A stretch of 64,000 nucleotides of DNA from an uncultured Granulosicoccaceae bacterium (GCA_938005265.1 CALLOA010000011.1:1-64000); one strand, 5' to 3'. Numbered from the stretch's first letter, positions 8,543 through 17,853 are shown. The notes: generated by a model not told the origin, from the sequence alone. Translations and numbers: made by a program.

Positions 8543-10944
8543 TGGAACGCACAATCATCATCGGTGGTGGCGCAATCGGTTTAAGCGTTGCCTATCATTT
8601 GGCCAAACGCGGTGCAGATGATGTGTTGCTGCTGGAGCGAAACCAATTAACATCAGGAACCAGCTGGCATGCAGCCGGCATTGTCGGCCCTTTGCGTGCC
8701 ACTCCCAATATGACGCAGCTTGCCATGTATGCACTCGAGTTGTTCCCGCGACTCGAAGCCGAAACAGGCATGAGTACAGGGTTTCAGACCACCGGCGGAT
8801 ACTGGTTGGCACAGCGGCCTGAACGCATGGATGAATTACAGCGCATCGCTGCTCTGGGCCAACATCTAGGGCTGGCTGCCAGCATAATACCCAACGTAGC
8901 ATTAGCCGAAGCTCTACCGTTTTTGCGGATAGATCAGTACGCGGGAGCACTTCACGTAGCCGAAGATGCCAATGTCAATCCTGTGGATCTTTGCATGGCT
9001 TATGCACAAGCGGCAAAAGCCGGTGGCGTGCAAATTCGCGAGAACACGGAAGTCGTATCCCTGTCCTGTGATGGTGATCGGGTTAATGGTGTTCAATTAG
9101 CCGATGGCAGTCAACTGTCAGCCAGTCGCGTTGCGCTTTGTGGCGGTGCCTGGTCGAAACCTCTTGCGGCAACTGCAGGCCTCGCACTACCACTACAGGC
9201 GGTCGAGCACATGTATGTTGTGACCGAACCCCTGGACAATATCCCGCAACCTTTTCCCGTGCTACGCGATCTCGATAACGGCATATACATCAAAGGCGAT
9301 TCCGGTAACAAACTTGTACTTGGTGGCTTTGAGGCCAATGCAAAATGTTGGGATGCTTTCGGGCCTGAAGGTAATCGTGCATTCCTTGAATTGGCTGAGG
9401 ACTGGGAACAATTCGCACCGTTCATGGATGCGGCAATGTCGCTATTTCCGCAACTCAATGATGCCGGGGTGCAGCGTTTTATGAATGGACCCGAGAGCTT
9501 TACCATGGACACCCGGCCGCTGGTTGGCGCTGCACCCACGTCAGACGGATTGTTTGTAGCCGCCGGCATGAACTCGGTGGGCGTCATGTCATCAGCGGGT
9601 ATTGGTCGCGTACTGGCAGACTGGATGATCGACGATGCTGCTCCCTCGGATTTATGGGAAGTTGATATAGCACGTGCCGACCCACAAGCTGCCAGTACAA
9701 CACATATGCAAGAACGTATGCAGGAATCCGTGCATGACCTGTTTGCTATGCATTGGCCGTACAAACAGCCAAAGGCAGGGCGCAACTTGCGCCAATCCTG
9801 CCTGCATTCAAAATGGCAGGAGCTTGGTGCTGTATTCGGGGTCACCGCCGGATGGGAGCGCGGGCTTTGGTATGCGGCAAATAGTGATGAGCGCGATCTG
9901 CCACTGTCGGTTGCAGGCCAACCCTGGCAGTCTATCGCTGTACGCGAAGCGGCAGTTATGGATTCCGGCAGTGTCATTCTGGAACTCACACCGTTCAGCA
10001 AGTTCGACATCAAGGGCCGCGATGCTCTCGAAATGATGCAGAACATAGCCTGCAGCAGCATGGATACGGGCATCGGAAAATGCACCTATACCAGTCTTCT
10101 GAACAACAAAGGTGGTATAGAAGCCGATCCAACCGTGACACGGTTGTCTGAACATCATTTTCGCCTTGTGTCGGGGGCCGCCACTCGCTGGCGCGATCTG
10201 GCTGGTTTGCAGCGGGCATCAGCCCCCTACTCTGCCAACATCACCGATGTTACGGAACAGGAAGCGGTAATAGGGCTTATGGGCCAGGGGTCGCGCGAAT
10301 TACTCACGCAAGTGTCGGAAGACGATTGGCAAACGTTTGCATTTGCCACATCTCGTGAGTGCCATATCGGCGGGAGTCCGGTACGTGCACAGCGTACCAG
10401 TTTCGTCGGTGAGCTCGGCTGGGAATTGTACATAGACCACCAGTTTGCCGGCAACGTCATGGAAGTACTCGTTAAAGCCGGTGCAAAACCCATGGGTCAC
10501 TATGCGCTGGAGAGCTGCCGAATAGAAAAGGGTTTTCGCCATTGGGGCCATGACGTTGGCCCGGATACTCTATTTGCCGAAACCGGCCTGCCTGTAAAAG
10601 TTGACTGGGACAAAACGTTTAACGGTAAACAGGCCCTGCTACAGACCCGGGAAAAAGGAGTTAATAAAAAGCTGTGCCTGCTACAACTGCAAGGCAAGCC
10701 ATTACCTTTGCACGACGAACCGGTCATTGAAAATGGCAGAATTGTCGGGCTGACAACCTCCGGTACTATTGGCGTTCGAACCGGCCTGGCACTGGCGTTA
10801 GCCTACATTGATAGTGACATCGGCGAAACGTTGCAGCAAACCGCGGGCAGGCATTTTGAAGTCAATATTGCCGGCAAACACTACCAGGCAAAGGTGTTGG
10901 AACAGCCGCCGTTTGATCCGCAAGGGCTGAGAATGCGCTCATGA
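8542..10944 (+). CDS. FAD-dependent dehydrogenase with GcvT domain (DMGDH/sarcosine dehydrogenase-like), copy 1
   Basis: The 800-residue protein has the dimethylglycine/sarcosine dehydrogenase architecture. Residues 1-370 are a DAO-type FAD domain starting IIIGGGAIGLSVAYHL. The TSGTSWHAAG motif near residue 45 contains the histidine that carries covalent FAD in characterised DMGDH. A short FAO-type middle region follows, then GcvT and GcvT-C domains (about 440-800) with ELGWELYI and GHYALESCRIEKGFRHWGHD. Such enzymes oxidise N-methyl groups and pass formaldehyde-level carbon to tetrahydrofolate, giving 5,10-methylene-THF. It begins on the last base of the MttB stop and overlaps the next gene by four bases (ATGA), so translation is likely coupled. 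It is clearly diverged from its downstream paralogue, which suggests a different substrate or a sequential step. Confidence 0.9.
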   Translation: MERTIIIGGGAIGLSVAYHLAKRGADDVLLLERNQLTSGTSWHAAGIVGPLRATPNMTQLAMYALELFPRLEAETGMSTGFQTTGGYWLAQRPERMDELQRIAALGQHLGLAASIIPNVALAEALPFLRIDQYAGALHVAEDANVNPVDLCMAYAQAAKAGGVQIRENTEVVSLSCDGDRVNGVQLADGSQLSASRVALCGGAWSKPLAATAGLALPLQAVEHMYVVTEPLDNIPQPFPVLRDLDNGIYIKGDSGNKLVLGGFEANAKCWDAFGPEGNRAFLELAEDWEQFAPFMDAAMSLFPQLNDAGVQRFMNGPESFTMDTRPLVGAAPTSDGLFVAAGMNSVGVMSSAGIGRVLADWMIDDAAPSDLWEVDIARADPQAASTTHMQERMQESVHDLFAMHWPYKQPKAGRNLRQSCLHSKWQELGAVFGVTAGWERGLWYAANSDERDLPLSVAGQPWQSIAVREAAVMDSGSVILELTPFSKFDIKGRDALEMMQNIACSSMDTGIGKCTYTSLLNNKGGIEADPTVTRLSEHHFRLVSGAATRWRDLAGLQRASAPYSANITDVTEQEAVIGLMGQGSRELLTQVSEDDWQTFAFATSRECHIGGSPVRAQRTSFVGELGWELYIDHQFAGNVMEVLVKAGAKPMGHYALESCRIEKGFRHWGHDVGPDTLFAETGLPVKVDWDKTFNGKQALLQTREKGVNKKLCLLQLQGKPLPLHDEPVIENGRIVGLTTSGTIGVRTGLALALAYIDSDIGETLQQTAGRHFEVNIAGKHYQAKVLEQPPFDPQGLRMRS

Positions 10945-13439
10945 ATAATGCTCAGGTTGTCATTATCGGTGGTGGCGTGATGGGCGTGTCCCTACTCTAT
11001 CATCTGACGAAAGCCGGCTGGCAGGATGTGATGCTGCTTGAAAAAAACGACCTGACACATGGTTCCACCTGGCATGCTGCCGGGCTTTGCACGCACTTCG
11101 CACATAACCCGACCATCCAGGAGTTACGCGCGACCTCTGTGCGGTTGTACCGCGATACGCTACCTGAAGAAACCGGCCAGAGTTGTGGTTTTCACCGTAG
11201 CGGTGCCATGCGCATTACAAGAAATGCGGATCGTATGGACGAGTTCGCACATGTTGCCGGGCTATCGGATTTCACCGGCTATCCGCTTGAGATTCTCACA
11301 CCCGAACGCATTGCCGAACTGCATCCTCTGGCGAAGTTAGACGGTCTGCTGGGTGGTATTTACGAACCTGACGACGGGCACGTTGATCCCACACTGGCAA
11401 CCAATGCTATGGCAATGATCGCCGTGACCAATGGGGCTGTTATTTCGCGCTACAACCCGGTACGCAATACGCGCTGGCAACAGGGTGAATGGATAGTTGA
11501 AACCGATAAGGAAACAATTCGTTGCCAGCACCTGGTTAACGCTGCCGGAACCTGGGGCTGGGAAATCGGGAACATGATGGGTATCAATATTCCATCAGTA
11601 CCCATACTGCACCAGTATCTGGTAACCGATACCGTTCCGGAAGTTATCGATCGCGCGAAACATGGTGAACCTGAGTTACCGATTATTCGTGACCCTGAAG
11701 AAAGTTGGTACGTCAGGCAGGAACGTGACGGCCTGCTGTTAGGGCCTTACGAATCACGAGCACAACCCTGGTCCATTGACGGTGTACCTGCCGAATTCGG
11801 AGCCGACTTGCTACCGCCAGACCTTGATCGGGTCGAACATATTATCGAAGCGGCACTGGCACGAATTCCGGCAATCGGCAATGGGGGTATAAAAACCGTG
11901 ATTAATGGCCCGATCACTTTTACACCTGATGCCAACCCTTTAATCGGGCCAGCACACGGCTTGAACAATGCCTGGTTGCTGACAGGATCATCAATGGGAG
12001 TCATGGAAGGCGGTGGAGCCGGTTGGTTTTTAGCTCACTGGATGACCCACGGTGCACCGCCCATGGATGCGCTGGCGGTCGATAGCCGTCGCTTTGGGAA
12101 GTGGGCGGATCGTGACTATCGGGTGGACAAAGCGGTCGAGTGCTTTGGTCTTCAATTTGGCGTGCATTACCCGTATGAGGAACGACCGGCTGCGCGAAAT
12201 ATCCGGCTTTCACCTCTGCATAAATTAATGCTGGAACGCGGTGCGGTGATGGGATTTGCTCATGGCCATGAACGACCCAACTGGTTTTCTGAAAAGAAAG
12301 GAGATGCTGCCAAACACAGTTTCCGTCGCAGTCACTGGTTTCATGCGGTTGCCAAGGAAGTGAATACTGTAACAACTAAAGTGGCAGTAGCCGATCTGTC
12401 AGTATTGTCCAAATACACTATTGAAGGGCCTGACACGCTTGCCTTTCTGGATTCTCTAGGCAGTAACCGGGCACCTGCCCTTAATCGCACTAATTTGAAT
12501 CATGTTCTGACAGCGGCAGGCGGTGTGCAGTCGGAATTTACCGTCGCACTAACAGCCAGCGATAGCGCCTATCTGACTTCAGCCGCCGCTGCCGAAGAGA
12601 TTGATCTGGATGTTCTTGTGGCCCATGGCAAGCAATTCAATGTGACCATAGCCAACAAAACCGACGACATAGCAACGATTGCTGTTATGGGGCCGCAGTC
12701 GGCAAACGTGTTGAAAAAGCTTGTACACGATAAGGGTAGCGTTAATCAATTAGCCGGGTTTTCCTGGTTTGATAATCGCAAGATCGTACTGGATGGTATT
12801 CACGTGTTGGCACTGAGAATTTCCTACATTGGTGAGACCGGTTGGGAACTTCACGTGGCGCGAGCAGAAGCCAAGGCGCTTTTTCTGGCGATTGAAAAGG
12901 CCGGAGAGGAATTCGGATTGGGCTACTATGGTGCATTTGCAGCCAATTCCATGAGGCTTGAGAAAGGTTATTCTGCTTGGGGCATGGATCTGACCACCGA
13001 GCGCACACCTATGGAAGCTGGCCTTGCACGGCTCGTAAAAAGTGAGGGGCGAAATTTCCAGGGACGCAAGGCTATGCTTGAGCGGCAGAATGAAACTCCA
13101 TGGTGCACACTACTACTAGAAATTGAGTCCAGTGAAATCGATCCGTTCTACTCCCACACCGTATGGCGCAACAATCAGGCGGTAGGCATCGTAACTTCTG
13201 CAGCTTTCGGACACCGCTGTGAAAAAACGCTAGCCCTTTCGCTTATACGGGAAGCTGCCACGGTTGAGGCCTGTAAAGCCGCCATACTTTCAGGCGAAGA
13301 TACAGGCTCAGGTGAGGAGCTCGATTTGCAAGTATCTATTCTTGGTCACAAAAGAGCTGCAAGGATCGTAAAACAAATACCGTTCGATCCAGACAATCTG
13401 CGACTCAAGCTTGACCTGAGCCAGTCTTGTGCCGAGTGA
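10941..13439 (+). CDS. FAD-dependent dehydrogenase with GcvT domain (DMGDH/sarcosine dehydrogenase-like), copy 2
   Basis: This 832-residue paralogue of the preceding gene has the same domain order. A DAO FAD domain begins VVIIGGGVMGVSLLYHL. The covalent-FAD histidine motif is HGSTWHAAGLCTHF near residue 46. The middle domain contains FGLQFGVHYPYEERPAARNIR, and GcvT plus GcvT-C follow from about residue 440, with ISYIGETGWELHV and YYGAFAANSMRLEKGYSAWGMD. It matches the canonical sarcosine/DMG dehydrogenase pattern more closely than copy 1. ATGA overlap with the upstream gene indicates translational coupling. Together the pair could remove two N-methyl groups successively, or act on different amines. 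Electrons would leave through electron-transfer flavoprotein, which is not encoded in the window. Confidence 0.9.
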   Translation: MNNAQVVIIGGGVMGVSLLYHLTKAGWQDVMLLEKNDLTHGSTWHAAGLCTHFAHNPTIQELRATSVRLYRDTLPEETGQSCGFHRSGAMRITRNADRMDEFAHVAGLSDFTGYPLEILTPERIAELHPLAKLDGLLGGIYEPDDGHVDPTLATNAMAMIAVTNGAVISRYNPVRNTRWQQGEWIVETDKETIRCQHLVNAAGTWGWEIGNMMGINIPSVPILHQYLVTDTVPEVIDRAKHGEPELPIIRDPEESWYVRQERDGLLLGPYESRAQPWSIDGVPAEFGADLLPPDLDRVEHIIEAALARIPAIGNGGIKTVINGPITFTPDANPLIGPAHGLNNAWLLTGSSMGVMEGGGAGWFLAHWMTHGAPPMDALAVDSRRFGKWADRDYRVDKAVECFGLQFGVHYPYEERPAARNIRLSPLHKLMLERGAVMGFAHGHERPNWFSEKKGDAAKHSFRRSHWFHAVAKEVNTVTTKVAVADLSVLSKYTIEGPDTLAFLDSLGSNRAPALNRTNLNHVLTAAGGVQSEFTVALTASDSAYLTSAAAAEEIDLDVLVAHGKQFNVTIANKTDDIATIAVMGPQSANVLKKLVHDKGSVNQLAGFSWFDNRKIVLDGIHVLALRISYIGETGWELHVARAEAKALFLAIEKAGEEFGLGYYGAFAANSMRLEKGYSAWGMDLTTERTPMEAGLARLVKSEGRNFQGRKAMLERQNETPWCTLLLEIESSEIDPFYSHTVWRNNQAVGIVTSAAFGHRCEKTLALSLIREAATVEACKAAILSGEDTGSGEELDLQVSILGHKRAARIVKQIPFDPDNLRLKLDLSQSCAE

Positions 13440-13540
13440 TCGAATGGTGAAACTCACTTTTGATAGGAATCTGGCTTTATCACGTGTCTGGCAATACCCT
13501 GATTCCAATATTCGCAGGCATAGCTTATCCATAAAACACC

Positions 13541-14326
13541 ATGAACAAAATTATCGCCTTGTGGTGCCACCCCCGTTCCATGTCTACCACCATGGAGCGC
13601 GTGATGCGCGAGCGTGGAGACTTGCATTGTCTGCACGAACCGTTCATGTACGACTATTACCTGAATCCACAGAAGCCGGAAACAAGGCGCGACATGCCAC
13701 ATTTCAGGCCCGAATCAGAACACCCTCATGATTACCCGGGCATTCGAAACATGATCCTTGAGCAAGCTGAGTCAACGCCGGTTTTTTTTAAGGACATGAG
13801 TTACTACATGAAACCCTATCTGGATACGGAAAACGAATTTTTTACACGGATTAGCCATGGATTTTTGATCCGTAACCCACAAGCGACTATTGCATCCTAC
13901 TTCAAGATGGATGAAAGCGTGACACTTGAGGAGATAGGCATTGAAGCTCAATGGCAACACGTCGAAGCTTTGCAAGGAATGGGAATACATCCCTTTATTC
14001 TTGAAGCCGAAGCTGTGCAGCGCGACCCACAGATGGAAATTAAAAAATGGTGGCAATCTATAGGACTGAACTCTATCGACTCGGCATTCTCATGGAGCAG
14101 CGAACCTCCCAGTGACTGGACGCAAGTACAAGCATGGCATCAATCCAGTATCGCCAATAACACGATCCGTAAACGCAATCAAAAAGATGACGAAATCGAA
14201 AAACAGCGTTTCGATAATGCAGTCATTAAAGCCCCGCATCTGCAGGATTATCTTGAATACCATATGCCTTTTTACCAGCGTATGTTGGCGCAAATCGCGA
14301 ACAATGGTATTCAACCGGCTCCCTGA
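13541..14326 (+). CDS. Sulfotransferase family protein
   Basis: The protein has 261 residues. Its N-terminus, IIALWCHPRSMSTTMERVM, is a clear PAPS 5'-phosphosulfate-binding loop of the P-loop-like sulfotransferase fold. HEPFMYDYY follows, and around residue 110 is the ISHGFLIRNPQATIASYFKM segment, equivalent to the 3'-phosphate-binding region with its conserved Arg and Ser. Related proteins occur beside amino-acid and amine catabolic genes and are poorly characterised. It begins 101 bases after the flavoprotein pair on the same strand and is likely the last gene of the operon, although its own promoter is possible in that gap. Whether it sulfates a catabolic intermediate or uses the fold for another transfer is unknown. 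Confidence 0.82.
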   Translation: MNKIIALWCHPRSMSTTMERVMRERGDLHCLHEPFMYDYYLNPQKPETRRDMPHFRPESEHPHDYPGIRNMILEQAESTPVFFKDMSYYMKPYLDTENEFFTRISHGFLIRNPQATIASYFKMDESVTLEEIGIEAQWQHVEALQGMGIHPFILEAEAVQRDPQMEIKKWWQSIGLNSIDSAFSWSSEPPSDWTQVQAWHQSSIANNTIRKRNQKDDEIEKQRFDNAVIKAPHLQDYLEYHMPFYQRMLAQIANNGIQPAP

Positions 14327-14572
14327 GTGCCATCCTGTTAAGGGCTGGTGAAGTAGTAAAACACCATTATTCCACGGCGAAATTTTGCTACAGTTTTAAT
14401 TGTTTTACAGTCTGCCGCACTTCCTGGCATTACCTGTACAGCTGGTATGGAATTTGGACGTTTTAGCACACTGATTTGACAGATTCCCCGGCCAGCAGCC
14501 ACAGGAATCTTGGTAGAATTAGACTGCTTTAAATTTATGCCCGACTACTTGGGACTCAAACTGGAATTTGTT

Positions 14573-14923
14573 ATGAAACACAAAACTAAAATCACACTGG
14601 TATTTCTGCAAATAGTTGCAGTATTTTTTCTTGCAACATCTTTTGCCCAGGCACAAGACGGGAACGCTGAAGCTGGCAAAGGTTTGTATGCTGTATGTTC
14701 AGGCTGCCACGGTGCTGACGGCATGGGAATGGAAGCCACCAACTCTCCACGCCTGCAAGGCCAATTGGAGTCTTACCTGATTCGCCAGCTGCAATACTTT
14801 AAATCTGGCATTCGTGGTTCACACAAAGATGATACTTATGGTGCAACCATGAAAGGCATGGCAGCCACCCTGCCTCACGACCAGGCGATTCGCGACGTAG
14901 TAGCTTACATCTCTACGCTCTAA
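14573..14923 (+). CDS. Periplasmic class I cytochrome c, single heme
   Basis: I place the start at the ATG at 14573, which gives 116 residues with a clean Sec signal peptide (MKHKTKITLVFLQIVAVFFL then SFAQAQ). An upstream alternative start would add an implausible leader. The mature protein has one heme site, CSGCH, preceded by GKGLYAV. The distal methionine is probably in TMKGMAATL. The PRLQGQLESYLIRQLQYFKSG segment resembles one half of cytochrome c4 or the c553 group. It should be a soluble periplasmic electron carrier. It stands alone, followed by a repeat cluster and a strong terminator, and is therefore a monocistronic unit. The redox partner is not evident. Confidence 0.9.
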   Translation: MKHKTKITLVFLQIVAVFFLATSFAQAQDGNAEAGKGLYAVCSGCHGADGMGMEATNSPRLQGQLESYLIRQLQYFKSGIRGSHKDDTYGATMKGMAATLPHDQAIRDVVAYISTL

Positions 14924-14929
14924 CAGCTG

Positions 14930-14968
14930 TCTACAAGATTCTTTCTACAAGAATCTTTCTACAAGAGG
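14930..14968 (+). repeat. 14-bp tandem repeat, 2.8 copies, just after cytochrome c stop
   Basis: The unit TCTACAAGAWTCTT occurs at 14930-14943 and 14944-14957 and in truncated form at 14958-14968. It starts seven bases after the cytochrome c stop codon and lies ahead of the terminator. It is one of several short duplications found at gene 3' ends in this window. Confidence 0.85.
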
Positions 14969-14982
14969 ATGGCAATAAGAAC

Positions 14983-15012
14983 GGCTGGCAATTCACTGCC
15001 AGCTGTTTTTTT
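14983..15012 (+). terminator. Rho-independent terminator of the cytochrome c gene
   Basis: The arms GGCTGGCA (14983-14990) and TGCCAGCT (14997-15004) pair around a six-base loop. They are followed by a run of seven thymines. The position, 60 bases after the stop and before a convergent gene, fits an intrinsic terminator. Confidence 0.85.
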
Positions 15013-15036
15013 ACTTATCCGGCTAACAACCGAATC

Positions 15037-15060
15037 AACCAAGTAATAAACCAAGGAATA
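15037..15060. repeat. 12-bp direct duplication downstream of deaD
   Basis: AACCAAGTAATA (15037-15048) is followed at once by AACCAAGGAATA (15049-15060), one mismatch. It lies in the short gap between the terminator and the 3' end of the helicase gene and has no coding role. Confidence 0.75.
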
Positions 15061-15069
15061 AAATACAGG

Positions 15070-15099
15070 CTAGGAAACCTCCGCCTAGGAAACCTCTGC
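15070..15099 (-). repeat. 15-bp tandem duplication containing the deaD stop codon
   Basis: On the plus strand CTAGGAAACCTCCGC (15070-15084) is directly followed by CTAGGAAACCTCTGC (15085-15099). Read in gene orientation, each copy encodes Ala-Glu-Val-Ser-stop. The last four codons plus stop of deaD therefore appear twice in a row. Confidence 0.9.
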
Positions 15100-17133
15100 C
15101 AAACGCTTTGAATCTTGTGATTTAGCCACCCGTTTTTTTGGCTTGGCACTCTTAGCCTTGTTTCGCTTGGCTTTTTTATCAACCGCTTTCTTACCGCCAG
15201 CTTTCCTTTTACTCGCGCCAGCAGCAGTCGATTGCGCCCCACCCGACGACTTGCGTTTATCACCAGACTTACTAATTCGCTTTGGTGGTGCATCGCCTGT
15301 TGAATTTTTATGTGGTCGCTTTTCAGATTTGGATTTCGAGGGCTTCTGTTTGGCAGATTGGACATCCGGTTCACCAAAGGGCTTACTTCGGTCACGCACG
15401 TCAACACGGCTCATACGCAACGGCCTGCCACAAACACGTGTTCTTTTCAGATCTTTGAAGATGGACTTCGGCATGCCTTCGGGCAGATCAACCAATGAAA
15501 ATTCTTCATGAATGCTGATTCGCCCAAAGTACTGACTATCAAGACCACCCTCATTACATATAGCGCCTACAATTTTTCCTGGTACGGCACCATGGTCACG
15601 CCCGACTTCCAGTCGAAAGCGTTCCATTTCGGGTTCAAGCTCGGGCATCGGAGCAGGCTTGTTCGAGTCACGGCGCCCGCGTTCATTGTCGTGGCCCTTT
15701 TCCCGGTTATCTCTACGGGGAGTGCGTTGTTGGTCACCATCACGAGCTTTGCGTGAACGGCCTTCCGCTCTTGCCTGTTTTTTCGGCGAGTCTTGTTCAA
15801 CAGCCACTTCCGGTTTTTTCGCATCCTGAAGCAAATAAGCCAGGGCCGCGGCAACATCAACGCCACGTACCTCGTTCTCACCCAGGAATTGATCAACCAT
15901 TGCCTTGTGGCGTTTAAGATCAACTTTTTCCAGCGTTTCAGATATCTTCGCGGCCAGCCGCTGAGCCCGGCGTTCATTGATATCCTCAACACTGGGCAGG
16001 CGCATTTTTTCGATGGAGCCGCCAATGGCACGCTCAATCAGTGCCAGCATTCTGCGTTCACGAGGTGCAACAAACAAAACGGCTTGACCTGTGCGACCCG
16101 CCCGACCTGTTCTTCCAATACGGTGTATGTAGGACTCTGTATCGTAGGGAATGTCATAGTTAATGACATGACTGATTCGCTCAACATCAAGACCACGTGC
16201 TGCAACATCAGTTGCAACCAGAATATCAAGCCGCCCTTTTCGCAAGCGATCGACTGTCTTTTCGCGAAGTGACTGCGCCATTTCACCATTTAGGGCAGCT
16301 GAGCGCATACCCCGTGCGGCGAGTTTGTCAGCCAGTTCAGCCGTCGCTGTTTTGGTGCGCACAAAAACTATAACTCCGTCAGCGTCCTCTACTTCAAGAA
16401 TTCGTGTCAATGCATCCAGTTTATGTACACCTTGCACCGGCCAATAACGCTGCTGGATTGTGCTGGCCACATTACCGCGCCCCTTGATTTCTACAGTAAC
16501 TGAGTCATTCAGATGCTTCTTGGCTATACGTCTGATAGGAGGTGGCATAGTGGCCGAGAACAAGGCGATCTGTCTCTGCGACGGCGTTTGTTCAAGTATC
16601 CATTGCACGTCATCAATAAAACCCATTCGTAGCATTTCATCAGCCTCGTCCAGCACCAGCATACTCAGGTTATCCAGATTCAACGTGCCACGGCGCATGT
16701 GATCCATCAACCGCCCCGGAGTACCAACAATGACATGTACGCCACGCTTCAACGCACTGATCTGGGTACGATAATCCTGACCGCCGTAAACCGGTAGAAC
16801 CGAGAAACCCTTGAGATCTTTGGCGTATGTCTGGAACGCTTCTGCAACCTGAATAGATAGCTCCCGCGTCGGCGTGAGCACGAGTATTTGCGGTGTCTTC
16901 CCTTTGAGATCAAGGCGCGTCAGTGCAGGCAGCGCGAAGGCCGCTGTTTTACCGGTACCAGTCTGGGCCTGACCGACAAGGTCACGACCTTCCAGTAGTA
17001 GCGGTATTGTTTGCGCCTGTATCGGAGATGGTGCCTCATAACCGATGTCGCGCAAGCGTGACAGAAGGTTCTGCGGCAATCCGGTTTGTTCAAATGTCAG
17101 TTGTTCTGACACAGGTGTAGCTTCTGCATCCAT
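15085..17133 (-). CDS. deaD: DEAD-box ATP-dependent RNA helicase (DeaD/CsdA type)
   Basis: The 682-residue protein has a complete helicase core: Q motif region GLPQNLLSRL, motif I AQTGTGKT, Ia PTRELS, motif II DEAD, motif III SAT, and motif VI HRIGRTGRAGR. A DbpA-like RNA-binding domain follows at about residues 500-575 (RFRLEVGRDHGAVPGKIVGA to RPLRMSRVD). The tail is very Lys/Arg/Ser-rich, typical of DeaD. DeaD unwinds structured RNA in ribosome assembly and mRNA decay and is usually cold-induced. Upstream lie nearly 300 bases without a gene, consistent with the long, regulated leader known for deaD homologues. The ATG start is unambiguous. The 3' end carries a tandem duplication of the last codons and stop. 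Confidence 0.95.
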   Translation of the reverse strand: MDAEATPVSEQLTFEQTGLPQNLLSRLRDIGYEAPSPIQAQTIPLLLEGRDLVGQAQTGTGKTAAFALPALTRLDLKGKTPQILVLTPTRELSIQVAEAFQTYAKDLKGFSVLPVYGGQDYRTQISALKRGVHVIVGTPGRLMDHMRRGTLNLDNLSMLVLDEADEMLRMGFIDDVQWILEQTPSQRQIALFSATMPPPIRRIAKKHLNDSVTVEIKGRGNVASTIQQRYWPVQGVHKLDALTRILEVEDADGVIVFVRTKTATAELADKLAARGMRSAALNGEMAQSLREKTVDRLRKGRLDILVATDVAARGLDVERISHVINYDIPYDTESYIHRIGRTGRAGRTGQAVLFVAPRERRMLALIERAIGGSIEKMRLPSVEDINERRAQRLAAKISETLEKVDLKRHKAMVDQFLGENEVRGVDVAAALAYLLQDAKKPEVAVEQDSPKKQARAEGRSRKARDGDQQRTPRRDNREKGHDNERGRRDSNKPAPMPELEPEMERFRLEVGRDHGAVPGKIVGAICNEGGLDSQYFGRISIHEEFSLVDLPEGMPKSIFKDLKRTRVCGRPLRMSRVDVRDRSKPFGEPDVQSAKQKPSKSKSEKRPHKNSTGDAPPKRISKSGDKRKSSGGAQSTAAGASKRKAGGKKAVDKKAKRNKAKSAKPKKRVAKSQDSKRLAEVS

Positions 17134-17429
17134 AACGGAGTTGTTCCTGCTCTGGCTGGGGTGGGTAAACGGCGATACAAGTGGAGCAGTAAGTCAGGCG
17201 GAACGATACAACAAGGGCGAGATCTACGGCTTGGACGGTACTATAAACTAAAACCGGGCTCTACGTCTGTGACGAAGCATCAAATCAGGGGAGGAATAAC
17301 CCATACTGGTGCCATCGAACCGTCAAATTTCGGACTCCAATCGGACCACCATCTCATTTCGCTAAAAAAAGCCAATATCTCCGATGACACCCAAATCCTT
17401 ATCGAACAGACGACAGGCACCACAACAAT

Positions 17430-17843
17430 TTAATGGGGTTTATTCGCAGGCTTCGGGTCACACTCCTGAACCAACACCCAGGGCGCGGTAACAAGGCACC
17501 AGAATTCCGGCTGCCGTTCTGTCCAGTCACGAGCATCATCGTCACTGGCTCGAGATACCAGAGACTTATCCAGCCATTCCTGCATCACAACAGCATCGTC
17601 CGCAGCAACGCGCTCACCTACCGCGAGCAAATCGAGGGTTTTATCCACCTTAATAACAACACCACGGGCAAAAAACCGCACCAGTTCCTGCCAGGTCAGC
17701 ACACCGGTTTCGCGATTCAGCGCTGAGCTGTCTTTAGCCATGTCCTCAGCTTCAGTATCCAGAAGCTGTGCTTCCACAGGGGCATTCTCCATCGCCTTAT
17801 TAACTGGATCAGAAGCTTTTTGTTCTGGTTTTTTTTTACTCAC
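17430..17843 (-). CDS. DUF2288 domain protein
   Basis: The protein has 137 residues and a GTG start. After a charged 45-residue leader it shows the conserved DUF2288 core: LTWQELVRFFARGVVIKVDKTLDL, then VAADD, a WLDKSLVSRASDDDARDW segment, and FWCLVTAPWVLVQE near the end. The family is small, cytoplasmic and uncharacterised, common in gammaproteobacteria. It lies ten bases downstream of the PLP-enzyme gene on the same strand, so the two probably form a transcription unit. No catalytic residues can be assigned. Confidence 0.8.
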   Translation of the reverse strand: MSKKKPEQKASDPVNKAMENAPVEAQLLDTEAEDMAKDSSALNRETGVLTWQELVRFFARGVVIKVDKTLDLLAVGERVAADDAVVMQEWLDKSLVSRASDDDARDWTERQPEFWCLVTAPWVLVQECDPKPANKPH

Positions 17844-17853
17844 GGTCTTCGTC

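Noticed and set aside
9111-10085. Minus-strand frame of 324 codons
   Set aside because: It lies wholly antisense to the first flavoprotein gene, which has clear domain motifs; the frame is Ser/Arg-rich as expected of a shadow.
15793-16272. Plus-strand frame of 159 codons
   Set aside because: Antisense to the helicase core, no family features, no ribosome-binding site.
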